From JBOGED01 sp050743625 (GTDB lineage Bacteria; Actinomycetota; Nitriliruptoria; Euzebyales; Egibacteraceae): a DNA stretch of 11,922 bases. Of the stretch, positions 1 to 6,236 are shown one piece after another (positions within the stretch are counted from its first letter, which is position 1; each line of letters starts with the position of its first letter). The DNA lies in contig JBOGED010000019.1 in NCBI GenBank assembly GCA_050743625.1, positions 1 to 11,922 of the forward strand, read 5' to 3'. A program made the translations under genes and the position numbers. The notes below the pieces were generated by a model, which worked only from the letters and a program-made list of their open reading frames with translations, ran no database searches and was not told the DNA's origin.

Positions 1-148
1 ACCCCGAGGAGAGCGCCGCGAACAGCGGCGCGGGGAGCCGCCGCACGAGCCCCGCGACGGCGCCTCGCGGTGGCGGTAGCAGCGCGAGCGCCGCGACCCG
101 GCTCCCGACGGTAATGGCGGCGACCACGAGCAACGTCGTCGCGCTCAC
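1..148 (-). CDS. azlD: AzlD-family branched-chain amino-acid exporter subunit, N-terminal part (cut by window edge)
   Basis: A GTG start at 146-148 overlaps the azlC stop codon by four bases (GTGA), so the two genes are translationally coupled. About 49 codons are visible before the window ends. They encode a hydrophobic first helix (residues about 4-14, TTLLVVAAITV), then a short arginine/proline-rich stretch and a segment reading RLPAPLFAALSSG. This order is typical of the small AzlD membrane protein, which normally has about 100 residues and works with AzlC to export branched-chain amino acids or related compounds. The identification rests mainly on position after azlC and on the helix, then RxLP-type pattern. 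The substrate cannot be read from the sequence. The rest of the gene lies outside the window. Confidence 0.72.
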   Translation of the reverse strand, partial: MSATTLLVVAAITVGSRVAALALLPPPRGAVAGLVRRLPAPLFAALSSG

Positions 149-807
149 GGGTTTGGCAGCACCGCCGCGACGGTAATGGCGACCGCGATCGCGCCCAGGG
201 CGCCAGCGCCGGGCCACGCCAGCAGCAGAACGAGGGCGGCGCCTCCGGCCAGCAGCGCCCGCATGATGTCGGCTCGTGTCGCGACGGTCAGCGCCGCCAG
301 CCCCACGAACAGCACGGGGAACAGGGCGTCCGCGAGCGGCTCGACGCTCGTGAGCGAACCTCCGGCGACGCCGCCGATGGTGCCGGCCACCCAGGCGACG
401 TACACAAGTCCCCCGCTGATCGCAAGGGTGCGCTCGACGGGTCCTTCTCCCGCCAACGCCAGGCCGGTGGTCTCGTCGATGAGGAACCACGACAGCAGCA
501 CGCGACGCCAGCGACACGCCGTGACCTTCGGTTGCAACACCGCGCCGAGCGGGAGGTGCCGCAGGGCGAGCGTCGCGACCCCGCCGAGCACCCCAGCCGG
601 AGGCGCACCGGCCGCGACGAGCGCGACCATCGTGAACTGCGCGGCGCCGGAGAACACGATGAGTGAGCTGATCACCGTCAGCTCAGGGCCGATGACCGGG
701 CTGGCGGCTGCGCCGTAGACGAGGCCGAACACGCCGATCGCCGCGGCCACGGGCAGCGAGGCGACGACGATGCCGGCCCGGCTGGCCGAAGGCGTGGTGG
801 CGGTCAT
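145..807 (-). CDS. azlC: AzlC-family branched-chain amino-acid exporter large subunit
   Basis: Integral membrane protein of 220 residues if started at the ATG at 805-807, which is the usual length for AzlC. The family forms, with AzlD, an exporter for branched-chain amino acids and analogues. Visible features are a first helix (GIVVASLPVAAAIGVFGLVYG), the segment SSLIVFSGAAQFTMVALVAAG with the FSGAAQF core typical of the family, the conserved arginine-histidine in ALRHLPLGAVLQP, and several further helices up to the C-terminus. An in-frame TTG 42 bases upstream would add residues without hydrophobic character and would run through the promoter, so it was not chosen. The gene overlaps azlD by four bases and is divergent from a MocR-type regulator that starts about 30 bases away, which is a common arrangement for regulated AzlCD exporters. 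Substrate and direction of transport are inferred from the family. Confidence 0.87.
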   Translation of the reverse strand: MTATTPSASRAGIVVASLPVAAAIGVFGLVYGAAASPVIGPELTVISSLIVFSGAAQFTMVALVAAGAPPAGVLGGVATLALRHLPLGAVLQPKVTACRWRRVLLSWFLIDETTGLALAGEGPVERTLAISGGLVYVAWVAGTIGGVAGGSLTSVEPLADALFPVLFVGLAALTVATRADIMRALLAGGAALVLLLAWPGAGALGAIAVAITVAAVLPNP

Positions 808-814
808 GGTCGGC

Positions 815-843
815 ACTGTAGGCTGCAGTGGACCTATGGTGAA
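815..843 (-). promoter_or_regulatory. Candidate azlCD promoter giving a leaderless transcript
   Basis: Read on the minus strand, TTCACC (838-843) and TACAGT (815-820) are separated by exactly 17 bases, a good sigma-70-type spacing. Transcription would begin about seven bases below the -10 box, essentially at the A of the azlC ATG at 807. No ribosome binding site precedes that ATG, which agrees with a leaderless mRNA. The promoter overlaps the first GGACC repeat (830-837), so a bound MocR protein could directly control it. Prediction from sequence only. Confidence 0.45.
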
Positions 844-879
844 GGCCAATCAAGCCGATGTTCGTGGGACCAATATTGG
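830..879. promoter_or_regulatory. Candidate MocR operator: repeated GGACCWAT sites and a CCAATATTGG palindrome
   Basis: GGACCTAT (830-837) and GGACCAAT (867-874) form a direct repeat with 37 bases start to start. A related GGCCAAT lies between them (844-850). The second copy runs into a perfect 10-base palindrome, CCAATATTGG (870-879). MocR/GabR-type regulators characteristically bind two separated direct repeats near their own divergent promoter, so these are plausible operator halves. The right half lies inside the predicted start of the regulator gene, which would allow autoregulation. Confidence 0.42.
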
Positions 880-2229
880 GCTCCTGCTTGAGGTGACGCT
901 CGCCGGGGTTCCCCGTGGGCACCAGGCCGCGTCGCTGATGAGGCAGTTGCGCGCCGCGGTGAGGGGCGGGTCACTGCGGGCCGGAACGCGACTGCCCGCC
1001 TCGCGCACGCTGGCGATGGACCTCGGGGTTTCGCGAGGTGTCGTGGTACGCGCGTACGAGCAGCTGACCGCGGAGGGCTACCTGCGTGCACGTCAAGGCA
1101 GCGGCACCGAGACCGCCGGGCTACCGAGCCCGATCGCGCCCAGGCCGAGACCGCCCACCCGCCCGGTGTCCAACCCAGGGCTGCCAGCTGGCGCGCTCTT
1201 CCCCCGCGGCGCGTGGATGCGGTCGGCGACGCGAGCGCTTATGGAGCTACCGGACATCGATTTTGGTTACGGCGACCCCGCGGGCCACACGTGGCTCCGC
1301 GTTGAGCTGTCGGCCTACCTCGGTCGGGTCCGTGCCCTGATCGCCCCGCCCGAGCGGATCGTGGTGGTCAACGGGTTTGCCCAGGCCAGCCGGCTCATCG
1401 CGGACGTCCTGACCGCGCGAGGCATCCGGGACATCGGCGTCGAAGATCCCGGTTCAGTAGGACTGCGTGCCCAGCTCACACAGGCGGGCATGAGGTGCCT
1501 GCCAGTGCCCGTGGATCGCGGCGGCCTACGCGTCGACGCCCTCGCCCGCTCCCCGGTCCGTGCGGTCGTCGTCACGCCGGCACACCAGTTCCCGACCGGT
1601 GTCGTCATGACGGCCGACCGCCGTCACGCCCTCCTGGCGTGGGCGCGCGACACGCGTGGCCTGGTAATCGAGGACGACTACGACGCCGAGTTCCGCTACG
1701 ACCGCAGCCCCGTCGGGGCGCTCCAGGGCCTCGGCCCGGACCAGGTGGTCCACGGCGGCAGCGTGTCCAAGACCCTGGCGCCGGCCCTGCGGATCGGGTG
1801 CTGGTGCTACCCGAGCGGCTCGTCCCGTCGTTCACGGACGCCAAGTACGCCACCGACCTCGCCACCGGCATCCTGGAACAGGTCACGTTGGCTGACTTCC
1901 TTGCCTGTGGCGAGATGGATCGCCACATCCGGCGTATGACCACGCGCTACCGCGCACGCCGCGACCGGCTAGTGGCAGCGATCGCCACGCATCTTCACGA
2001 CTGGACGGTGACCGGTACCTCAGCGGGATTGCACCTGGTAGTCCGCCCGCCAGCGGGCTTCGGCGAGGCCGCGGTGGCCGCGCTCGCGCAACGATGCGGC
2101 CTTGATGCGCGACCGCTGAGCCGCTACGCCGCCTCCGAGCTCGAACAGCCGGGGCTCGTCATCGGCTATGGACACCTGCGGCCGCACGCGCTGGCCAACG
2201 CAGTCGCCGAGCTGGCGCGGCTCATTTAG
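836..2229 (+). pseudogene. MocR/PdxR-type regulator (GntR wHTH fused to aminotransferase fold), one frameshift
   Basis: This is a GntR-type winged helix-turn-helix fused to a PLP aminotransferase-like domain. Residues about 30-95 are the DNA-binding domain (LRAAVRGGSLRAGTRLPASR, then DLGVSRGVVVRAYEQLTAEGYL). The second domain shows the cofactor-site segments EDDYDAEFRY (near residue 280) and GGSVSKTLAPALRIG with the predicted PLP lysine K312. At base 1800/1801 the frame breaks: GGGTGCTGGTG should read GGGTGGCTGGTG. One added G restores the highly conserved GWLVLP segment, and the remaining 142 residues to TAG at 2227-2229 then follow, giving 464 residues in all, normal for the family. No other damage is visible, so the break may be recent or a sequencing error. 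The start at ATG 836 fits the family N-terminus but has no clear ribosome binding site. The gene is divergent from azlCD and probably regulates it. Confidence 0.88.
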
Positions 2230-2268
2230 GAGCACCTCCGCCTACTGTGGTCCGGCTCGGCGCTGATC

Positions 2269-2772
2269 TCATGCGCCTTGCTCGTCGACCCAGTACGTGT
2301 CGTGGCGGAGGAAGAACGCCTGCCGCTCCTCCTCGCTGAGGACGAGCCCTTCTCCGAGACGTTTGAGGGTCTCGAAGTAGTCCTCGCGCGGCGCGCCGGG
2401 CGTGAACAGCAGGAGCATCGATGCCCGCTCGCCGGAATCATTCCGGAAGGCGTGGATGCCGCCCTGCGGCACGTACAGGAAGTCGCCAGACGTGGCGGTC
2501 ATCCATCGCCGGCCGTCGTAGAGGCGGACCGCTCCCGACAGGATGTAGAAGGATTCGGAGATCGTCTTGTGGAAGTGGGGTGTCGGTCCGCTCGGCGCCG
2601 GCCCCATCTCCCAGGCGTACAGCCCGAACCCACCGGCGGTGGACGCGCCAGTAGCAAGGTAGTGCACCTGGCCCACCAGGCCGTAGCTCAGGTCCGGCTC
2701 AGCGCCGGAGGGCCTGAACGTTGCGTTCGAGAGGCCTTCGTCGCCGGAATAGCGGGCCGGGGGATACGACAT
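2269..2772 (-). CDS. Single-domain cupin protein
   Basis: Protein of 167 residues with both cupin motifs intact. Motif 1 has H66-x-H68-x4-E73-x6-G80 and motif 2 has G96-x5-P102-x-G104-x2-H107-x3-N111. The predicted metal ligands are H66, H68, E73 and H107, so it probably binds a divalent metal in a small beta barrel. Such stand-alone cupins include dioxygenases, isomerases and binding proteins, and the reaction cannot be told from the sequence. The start at 2770-2772 is chosen because AGGAGGG lies five bases upstream. The reading frame stays open for another 198 bases, but that extension is arginine-rich, crosses a strong hairpin and does not look coding. The gene converges on the MocR gene with 39 bases between stops. 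No signal peptide is seen, so it is presumably cytoplasmic. Confidence 0.85.
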   Translation of the reverse strand: MSYPPARYSGDEGLSNATFRPSGAEPDLSYGLVGQVHYLATGASTAGGFGLYAWEMGPAPSGPTPHFHKTISESFYILSGAVRLYDGRRWMTATSGDFLYVPQGGIHAFRNDSGERASMLLLFTPGAPREDYFETLKRLGEGLVLSEEERQAFFLRHDTYWVDEQGA

Positions 2773-2893
2773 CTCACCCTCCTGGGTCGACGCTGCGACT
2801 GCGCCATGCTGGCGATTGTCGCAGCCCGCGACTGGCGGGCGGACTGCGACGGGACTCAGCCGTACTCGCCAGCAGGTCCACCAGGCGATCACG

Positions 2894-2925
2894 CGCCGCA
2901 CCGGCATCGCGTTCCCGGTGCGGCG
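2894..2925 (-). terminator. 11-bp perfect GC hairpin below the MarR/MBL operon
   Basis: CGCCGCACCGG (2894-2904) is the exact reverse complement of CCGGTGCGGCG (2915-2925), separated by a 10-base loop. It lies 76 bases past the stop of the metallo-beta-lactamase-fold gene and 121 bases before the cupin start, both on the minus strand. There is no T-run after it, as is common for proposed actinobacterial terminators. It could end the operon or protect its 3' end. The spacer (2773-3000) holds no other recognisable element. Confidence 0.5.
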
Positions 2926-3000
2926 GCGGTAGGCGCGTCCATCTCGCCACCTCCGGTGAGGGAAGCCCAACCCGGCGCCGAAGCGGGCCGCTGAGACCCG

Positions 3001-3723
3001 CTACCACCCGCGGGCGATCCAGGCCGGCAGCGCGGGCCGCTCTGCGGCGATCGTGGTGGAGGGGCCGTGGCCGGGGTGGACGGCGGTGGCGCCGGGCAGG
3101 GGCAGCAGCCGCCGCTCGATCGATGCGACGATCGTGGGGAAGTCGGCCAGCGGCCAGCCGGTGAGCCCCGGCCCGCCGGGGAACAGCGTGTCGCCGGTCA
3201 GCAGATGACGGCCGCCGACCAGCAAAGACACGCCGCCGGGCGTGTGGCCCGGCGTGTGGAGGACGCGGATGTCGAGGCGGTCGAGCCGGATCGTGTCGCC
3301 GTCGCCCATGGGCACGAACGCGCCGTTCCAGAGCGGCTGGGAGGTGGTCAGGCTGTGGCCCGCCTCGAGTAGTTGTGCAGTCGCGGTGCCGGCATCAAAG
3401 TGGCCGTGCCTGGCCAGGTACTCCAGCTCGTGCGGCCACACCGGCTTGTCGGCGGGATGCATCCACGGCTCGAGGCCCCATATCTCGATGAGGGCCGGCA
3501 CCGCGAGGACGTGGTCCCAGTGACTGTGGGTGAGAACGACGGCGGCGACGTCGAGGCCCGCCGTAGCGGCGAGCACGCGCTCGGGCTCGTCACCCGGGTC
3601 GACGACGACCGCCGAGAGGCTGCCGTAAGGATGGACGATCCAGCAGTTGGTCCGCAACGGCCCGACGACGACCCGGCGAAGGACGACACCGGCGGTCTCG
3701 TCGACGATCTCGGTGGCGCTCAT
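3001..3723 (-). CDS. MBL-fold metallo-hydrolase (glyoxalase II-like)
   Basis: Hydrolase of 240 residues with the dinuclear metal site of the metallo-beta-lactamase superfamily. Visible ligands are THSHWDH (H66, H68, D70, H71), HTPGHTPG (H160), TGDTLF (D178) and the C-terminal HPGHG (H219). This layout is closest to the glyoxalase II-like/hydroxyacylglutathione hydrolase branch, which cleaves thioesters of small thiols. In an actinomycete a mycothiol thioester or another ester would be plausible, but that is inference. The ATG at 3721-3723 overlaps the marR stop by four bases (ATGA), so the two genes form one translationally coupled unit and MarR may sense a substrate or product of this enzyme. 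Length and all motifs are complete. No signal peptide is seen. Confidence 0.88.
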   Translation of the reverse strand: MSATEIVDETAGVVLRRVVVGPLRTNCWIVHPYGSLSAVVVDPGDEPERVLAATAGLDVAAVVLTHSHWDHVLAVPALIEIWGLEPWMHPADKPVWPHELEYLARHGHFDAGTATAQLLEAGHSLTTSQPLWNGAFVPMGDGDTIRLDRLDIRVLHTPGHTPGGVSLLVGGRHLLTGDTLFPGGPGLTGWPLADFPTIVASIERRLLPLPGATAVHPGHGPSTTIAAERPALPAWIARGW

Positions 3724-4163
3724 CGCCCGCGCGCTTCGGCGACCCGCTGGAGCGCCTGCGTGACCACCCGGCGCTCCTCATCGGTGAGGTGCGCGGTGAA
3801 GTGCCGCTCGATGCCCTTGAGATAGGCGGGCGCCGCCTTGCGCAGGGCGGTCCGGCCTGCCCGCGTGAGCGCCGCGAGCATCGCGCGGCCGTCCGTGGGG
3901 TCCGGCTCACGGGTGACCAGGCCAGCGGTCACGAGCTCGTCGACCAGCCGGCTCACCCGCGTGCGCGACAGCACGACACGTGCGGCGAGGTCCTGCATCC
4001 GCAGCCTCCGGTCGGGGGCGGCGTTGAGCTCGAGCAGGACGTCGTATGTGGTCAGCGCCACCAGACCCTTGCTGGCGAGATCCGCCTCGATCGCGCGGAG
4101 CACGGCGTTCTGCGCCAGTAGGAGCGCGCGCCACGCCGCCACGCACTCGTCACGACCTTTCAT
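3720..4163 (-). CDS. MarR-family transcriptional regulator
   Basis: Protein of 147 residues, the normal MarR size. Helices at residues about 10-30 would form part of the dimer interface. A winged helix-turn-helix follows (LRMQDLAARVVLSRTRVSRLVDELV, then the wing GLVTREPDPTDGRAMLAAL with the characteristic DxR motif), and C-terminal dimerisation helices end the protein. MarR proteins usually repress their own operon and a divergent one, releasing DNA on binding a phenolic or oxidising ligand. The first gene downstream is an MBL-fold hydrolase and the divergent genes are redox enzymes, so a small-molecule detoxification circuit is a reasonable inference. Two inverted repeats in the intergenic region are candidate binding sites. 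The ATG at 4163 lacks a clear ribosome binding site, so a leaderless start is possible. Confidence 0.9.
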   Translation of the reverse strand: MKGRDECVAAWRALLLAQNAVLRAIEADLASKGLVALTTYDVLLELNAAPDRRLRMQDLAARVVLSRTRVSRLVDELVTAGLVTREPDPTDGRAMLAALTRAGRTALRKAAPAYLKGIERHFTAHLTDEERRVVTQALQRVAEARGR

Positions 4164-4181
4164 TGCCGCAGCCTAACAGGT

Positions 4182-4222
4182 TGCGTGCAGGCGCATACTG
4201 TTTTAGTGTGTGCGAGCGCACA
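4182..4222. promoter_or_regulatory. Two candidate MarR operators in the divergent promoter region
   Basis: TGTGCG-AG-CGCACA (4209-4222) is a perfect 6-base inverted repeat. A related, shorter inverted repeat TGCG-N6-CGCA lies at 4182-4195. Both are followed by ATA. They sit between the marR start (4163) and the first plus-strand start (4254), in the only visibly A/T-richer stretch nearby, where both promoters must lie. Tandem palindromes in such a spacer are typical of MarR autoregulation. No convincing -35/-10 pair could be fixed. Confidence 0.45.
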
Positions 4223-4253
4223 TATTTGTCCTGGAGTGGATGGGAGCGCTGCG

Positions 4254-4343
4254 ATGAACACAGCTGATCGCACAGTTGCCGGGGTGGAGCTGCCCGCGCC
4301 CCGGGACGTGGAAGATCGACCGGGCACGGTGAGGGAGTCGTGA
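4254..4343 (+). CDS. 29-residue mini-ORF leading the redox operon
   Basis: An ATG at 4254, seven bases after GGGAG (4242-4246), opens a 29-codon frame that ends TGA at 4341-4343. The stop overlaps the GTG start of the next gene by four bases (GTGA), the same coupling used at the next two junctions. The peptide (MNTADRTVAGVELPAP..., then acidic and arginine residues) has no membrane segment and no recognised domain. It could be a leader peptide that sets translation of the downstream enzyme, a remnant of a longer gene, or chance. No function is assigned. Confidence 0.4.
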   Translation: MNTADRTVAGVELPAPRDVEDRPGTVRES

Positions 4344-4831
4344 GGCTCGACGAGGGTCTGGCGCTGGTACGTCAGCGGGCCGGTGAGGACCGTTACCTCA
4401 CCGTACTCGTGACCACCAACGGGGGCCCGGGCGCCGACCCCGACGTCGCCGTGGTGAACGCGGGTGTCCTGCCGCACCCTGTAACGGCGGCCCCCGTCGT
4501 CGCGTTCGTCGGCCGGCGGGGCCGCAAGCTGGAGAACCTGCGCAGGTGGGGCCGCGCGACCCTGGTGTTCAGGGCGGGGTGGGAATGGGTCGCCGTCCGC
4601 GGGCCGGCCGAGCTGGCCGGCCCCGACGACGCGCACCCAGGGATCGACGCGGAGCGGCTGCGGGTCTTGATGCGTGACATCTACGCCGCCGCCGGCGGCC
4701 ACCACCCCGACCTCGACGCCTACGACCGCGTGATGGCAGCCGAGCGCCGCTGCGCCGTCCTCGTCATCCCAGAGCGGATCTGGATGAACCCGCCAAGCAC
4801 AGCCCACGTCGAGCCTTCGGAGGCGACATGA
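4340..4831 (+). CDS. Pyridoxamine 5'-phosphate oxidase-fold (split-barrel) F420/FMN protein
   Basis: Protein of 163 residues with the split beta-barrel pattern of the PPOX-class family. The flavin/F420 phosphate-binding region reads FVGRRGRKLENLRRWGRATL (about residues 56-75), followed by the strand pair VFRAGWEWVAVRGPAEL. A helical segment (residues 100-135) and a final strand RRCAVLVIPERIWMNP complete the fold. Actinobacterial members often use F420H2 or FMN to reduce small molecules. The cofactor and substrate here are not determined by the sequence. The GTG start at 4340 is preceded by AGGGAG and overlaps the mini-ORF stop. Its own stop overlaps the next ATG, so it lies in a tight operon divergent from marR and is probably controlled by it. 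Confidence 0.8.
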   Translation: MRLDEGLALVRQRAGEDRYLTVLVTTNGGPGADPDVAVVNAGVLPHPVTAAPVVAFVGRRGRKLENLRRWGRATLVFRAGWEWVAVRGPAELAGPDDAHPGIDAERLRVLMRDIYAAAGGHHPDLDAYDRVMAAERRCAVLVIPERIWMNPPSTAHVEPSEAT

Positions 4832-5511
4832 CCATCGCCGTCACGCCTGGCACCATCGTGCTGTTCAGCGACCTGACCTGCCCGTTTGCGCACGTGGCGG
4901 TCCACCGGCTGTTCAAGGCCCGGGCGCGGCTGGGGATGGACGGCGAGGTGAGCCTGGACCACCACGCCTTCCCCCTCGAGCTGGTGAACAAGGAGCCGGG
5001 GACCCGCCACGGGTCGGACTCGGAGGTGCCAGTCCTCGGCGCGCTCGAGCCCGACGCCGGCTGGCAGCTCTGGCAGGGCCCCGACTACCACTATCCGAGC
5101 ACCGTGCTGCTCGGGTTCGAGGCGGTCGCCGCCGCCAAGGCGCAGGGCCTGCGGGCTTCGGAGGACCTGGATCGCGCTCTGCGGCGTGCCTTCTGGGCCC
5201 AGTCGCGGCACATCGGCCACTACCACACGATCCTGGAGGTGGCCGCGACCGTGGAGGGCTTGGACGCCGGTCGGCTGGCCGCCGACCTCTCGTCGGGCAC
5301 GGCGCGCCGCGCGATCTTCGACGACTACGCGACCGTGCAGACTGGTGCGGTCGCGCTGAGCCCGCACCTGTTCCTCCCCGACGGGTCCAACCTGCCTAAC
5401 CCGGGCATGACCGTGCGCTGGCAGGGTGAGTGGGCCCGCGGCTTCCCGGTCGTCGAGCGCGACGACCCGACCGTGTACGAACAGGTCGTCACCGCCGCGG
5501 CCCGGGCGTGA
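4828..5511 (+). CDS. DsbA-family (FrnE-like) thioredoxin-fold oxidoreductase
   Basis: Protein of 227 residues resembling the DsbA/FrnE/2-hydroxychromene-2-carboxylate isomerase group. It begins with strand IVLFSDLTCPFAHVAVHRL, where the usual CPxC active site reads C18-P-F-A21, so the second cysteine is missing. A long helical insertion follows (about residues 90-165, including AFWAQSRHIGHY). The C-terminal thioredoxin part has the cis-proline-like segment ALSPHLFLPDGSNLPNPG. A single-cysteine site suggests thiol transfer, isomerase or nitroreductase-type chemistry with a small thiol rather than disulfide formation. There is no signal peptide, so the protein is cytoplasmic. Start and stop both overlap neighbours by four bases. 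Family assignment is good and the reaction is unknown. Confidence 0.78.
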   Translation: MTIAVTPGTIVLFSDLTCPFAHVAVHRLFKARARLGMDGEVSLDHHAFPLELVNKEPGTRHGSDSEVPVLGALEPDAGWQLWQGPDYHYPSTVLLGFEAVAAAKAQGLRASEDLDRALRRAFWAQSRHIGHYHTILEVAATVEGLDAGRLAADLSSGTARRAIFDDYATVQTGAVALSPHLFLPDGSNLPNPGMTVRWQGEWARGFPVVERDDPTVYEQVVTAAARA

Positions 5512-5916
5512 CCCTCAGCGAGGCCGTGCCGCTTGTCCTTGGCCCTCATCGCCCGCGTGACACCGTCCAGGGCCTAGCGGCCGCGGAGGCGGTCGATGTG
5601 CCGGCGGACGATCCCACCGGTCCGTCGCCCAGCTACACCGGCATCGTGGACTGTGGCGGCTGGGCCCGGCTGTCGCTCACGGGGAGCACCGTGCAGCACA
5701 TGGTCTACGGGCGCAGCGCGTTCTTCGGGCATGTGCAACATCCGGCGGGGGAGATGTACTGGTTCAGCAACGTCGCCTGGCCCCAGCGGCTGTTGCGTGT
5801 GCACGGCGAGGACCCGTGCCCGCGGCCTCCTGCTGCCGCTGTTCCTCAAAGCGGGAGCCCGATCGGTCCACTCAGTACATTCGTACCATGTCGACTGGGA
5901 CCGCAAGGTCGCCTGA
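5508..5916 (+). pseudogene. FAD-dependent aromatic monooxygenase remnant
   Basis: An in-frame GTG at 5508 overlaps the previous stop (GTGA), but the encoded protein is only pieces of a monooxygenase of about 400 residues (salicylate hydroxylase-like group). From about 5618 the frame reads SPSYTGIVDCGGWARL, then VQHMVYGRSAFFGHVQHPAG and EMYWFSNVAWPQ, matching the central substrate-binding sheet. At about 5810-5820 the frame and content change. The following stretch, in the next frame, reads RGLLLPLFLKAGARS and SYHVDWDRKVA with TGA at 5914-5916, the normal C-terminus. Missing are the N-terminal GxGxxG FAD-binding fold and the middle with the GDAAH FAD motif, about 130 codons. It cannot bind FAD. 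Its place as last gene of the operon suggests that the intact operon once oxidised an aromatic compound. Confidence 0.78.
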
Positions 5917-6236
5917 CCCCTGACCACCTCCGGGGCGCGTGTATGCCTGTTACGGGATCCACGCGGGTCACCGGTCGGAGTGCGACACCTCCAACCGCAG
6001 CGCCCCAACCTCGCCAGCTCGCTTCTGGCCCCGCATTTTTCCTCTTCTGTCGAGGCGCTGCTCGACGGCTATCGCCTTGACAATGGTGTGCGTGTCGCCG
6101 CGATGTATCAGGGGACATCGTCATCGCCTCCAGTTGATGGAAACGGTGGGGCTCAACTGCCGTCGAGAGCTGGTTTCGTCAGGTCATTACAAACGGTAGA
6201 GAAGGCTGCTGGGCAGCGTCGCATGGGGAGGCGTTG
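5917..6236 (+). other. Gene-free leader region of the Nramp-related transporter
   Basis: These 320 bases have visibly lower G/C than the flanks and no supported gene on either strand. Short open frames here have poor codon use and no recognisable sequence. A perfect TTGACA (6077-6082) has GATGTA 19 bases further on (6102-6107), a possible though long-spaced promoter. Two inverted repeats lie just downstream and are listed separately. GGGGAGG at 6225-6231 is the ribosome binding site for the ATG at 6237. Confidence 0.5.
6101..6159 (+). promoter_or_regulatory. Two adjacent hairpins in the transporter leader
   Basis: CGATGT (6101-6106) pairs with ACATCG (6115-6120) around an 8-base loop. CAGTTGA (6131-6137) pairs with TCAACTG (6153-6159) around a 15-base loop. 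They lie 80-140 bases before the start codon, where a regulatory RNA element or operator would be placed. They do not match any riboswitch class that I can recognise by eye. Confidence 0.3.

Noticed and set aside
176..718. 180-codon open frame antisense to azlC
   Set aside because: Alanine/proline/serine/threonine-rich shadow of a clear membrane-protein gene.
2227..2240. GGAG-CAC-CTCC as a terminator between the convergent MocR and cupin genes
   Set aside because: A four-base stem with a three-base loop is too weak and likely to arise by chance.
2773..2970. N-terminal extension of the cupin gene
   Set aside because: The extension is arginine/tryptophan-rich, crosses the 11-bp hairpin, and the internal ATG at 2772 has an AGGAGGG ribosome binding site.
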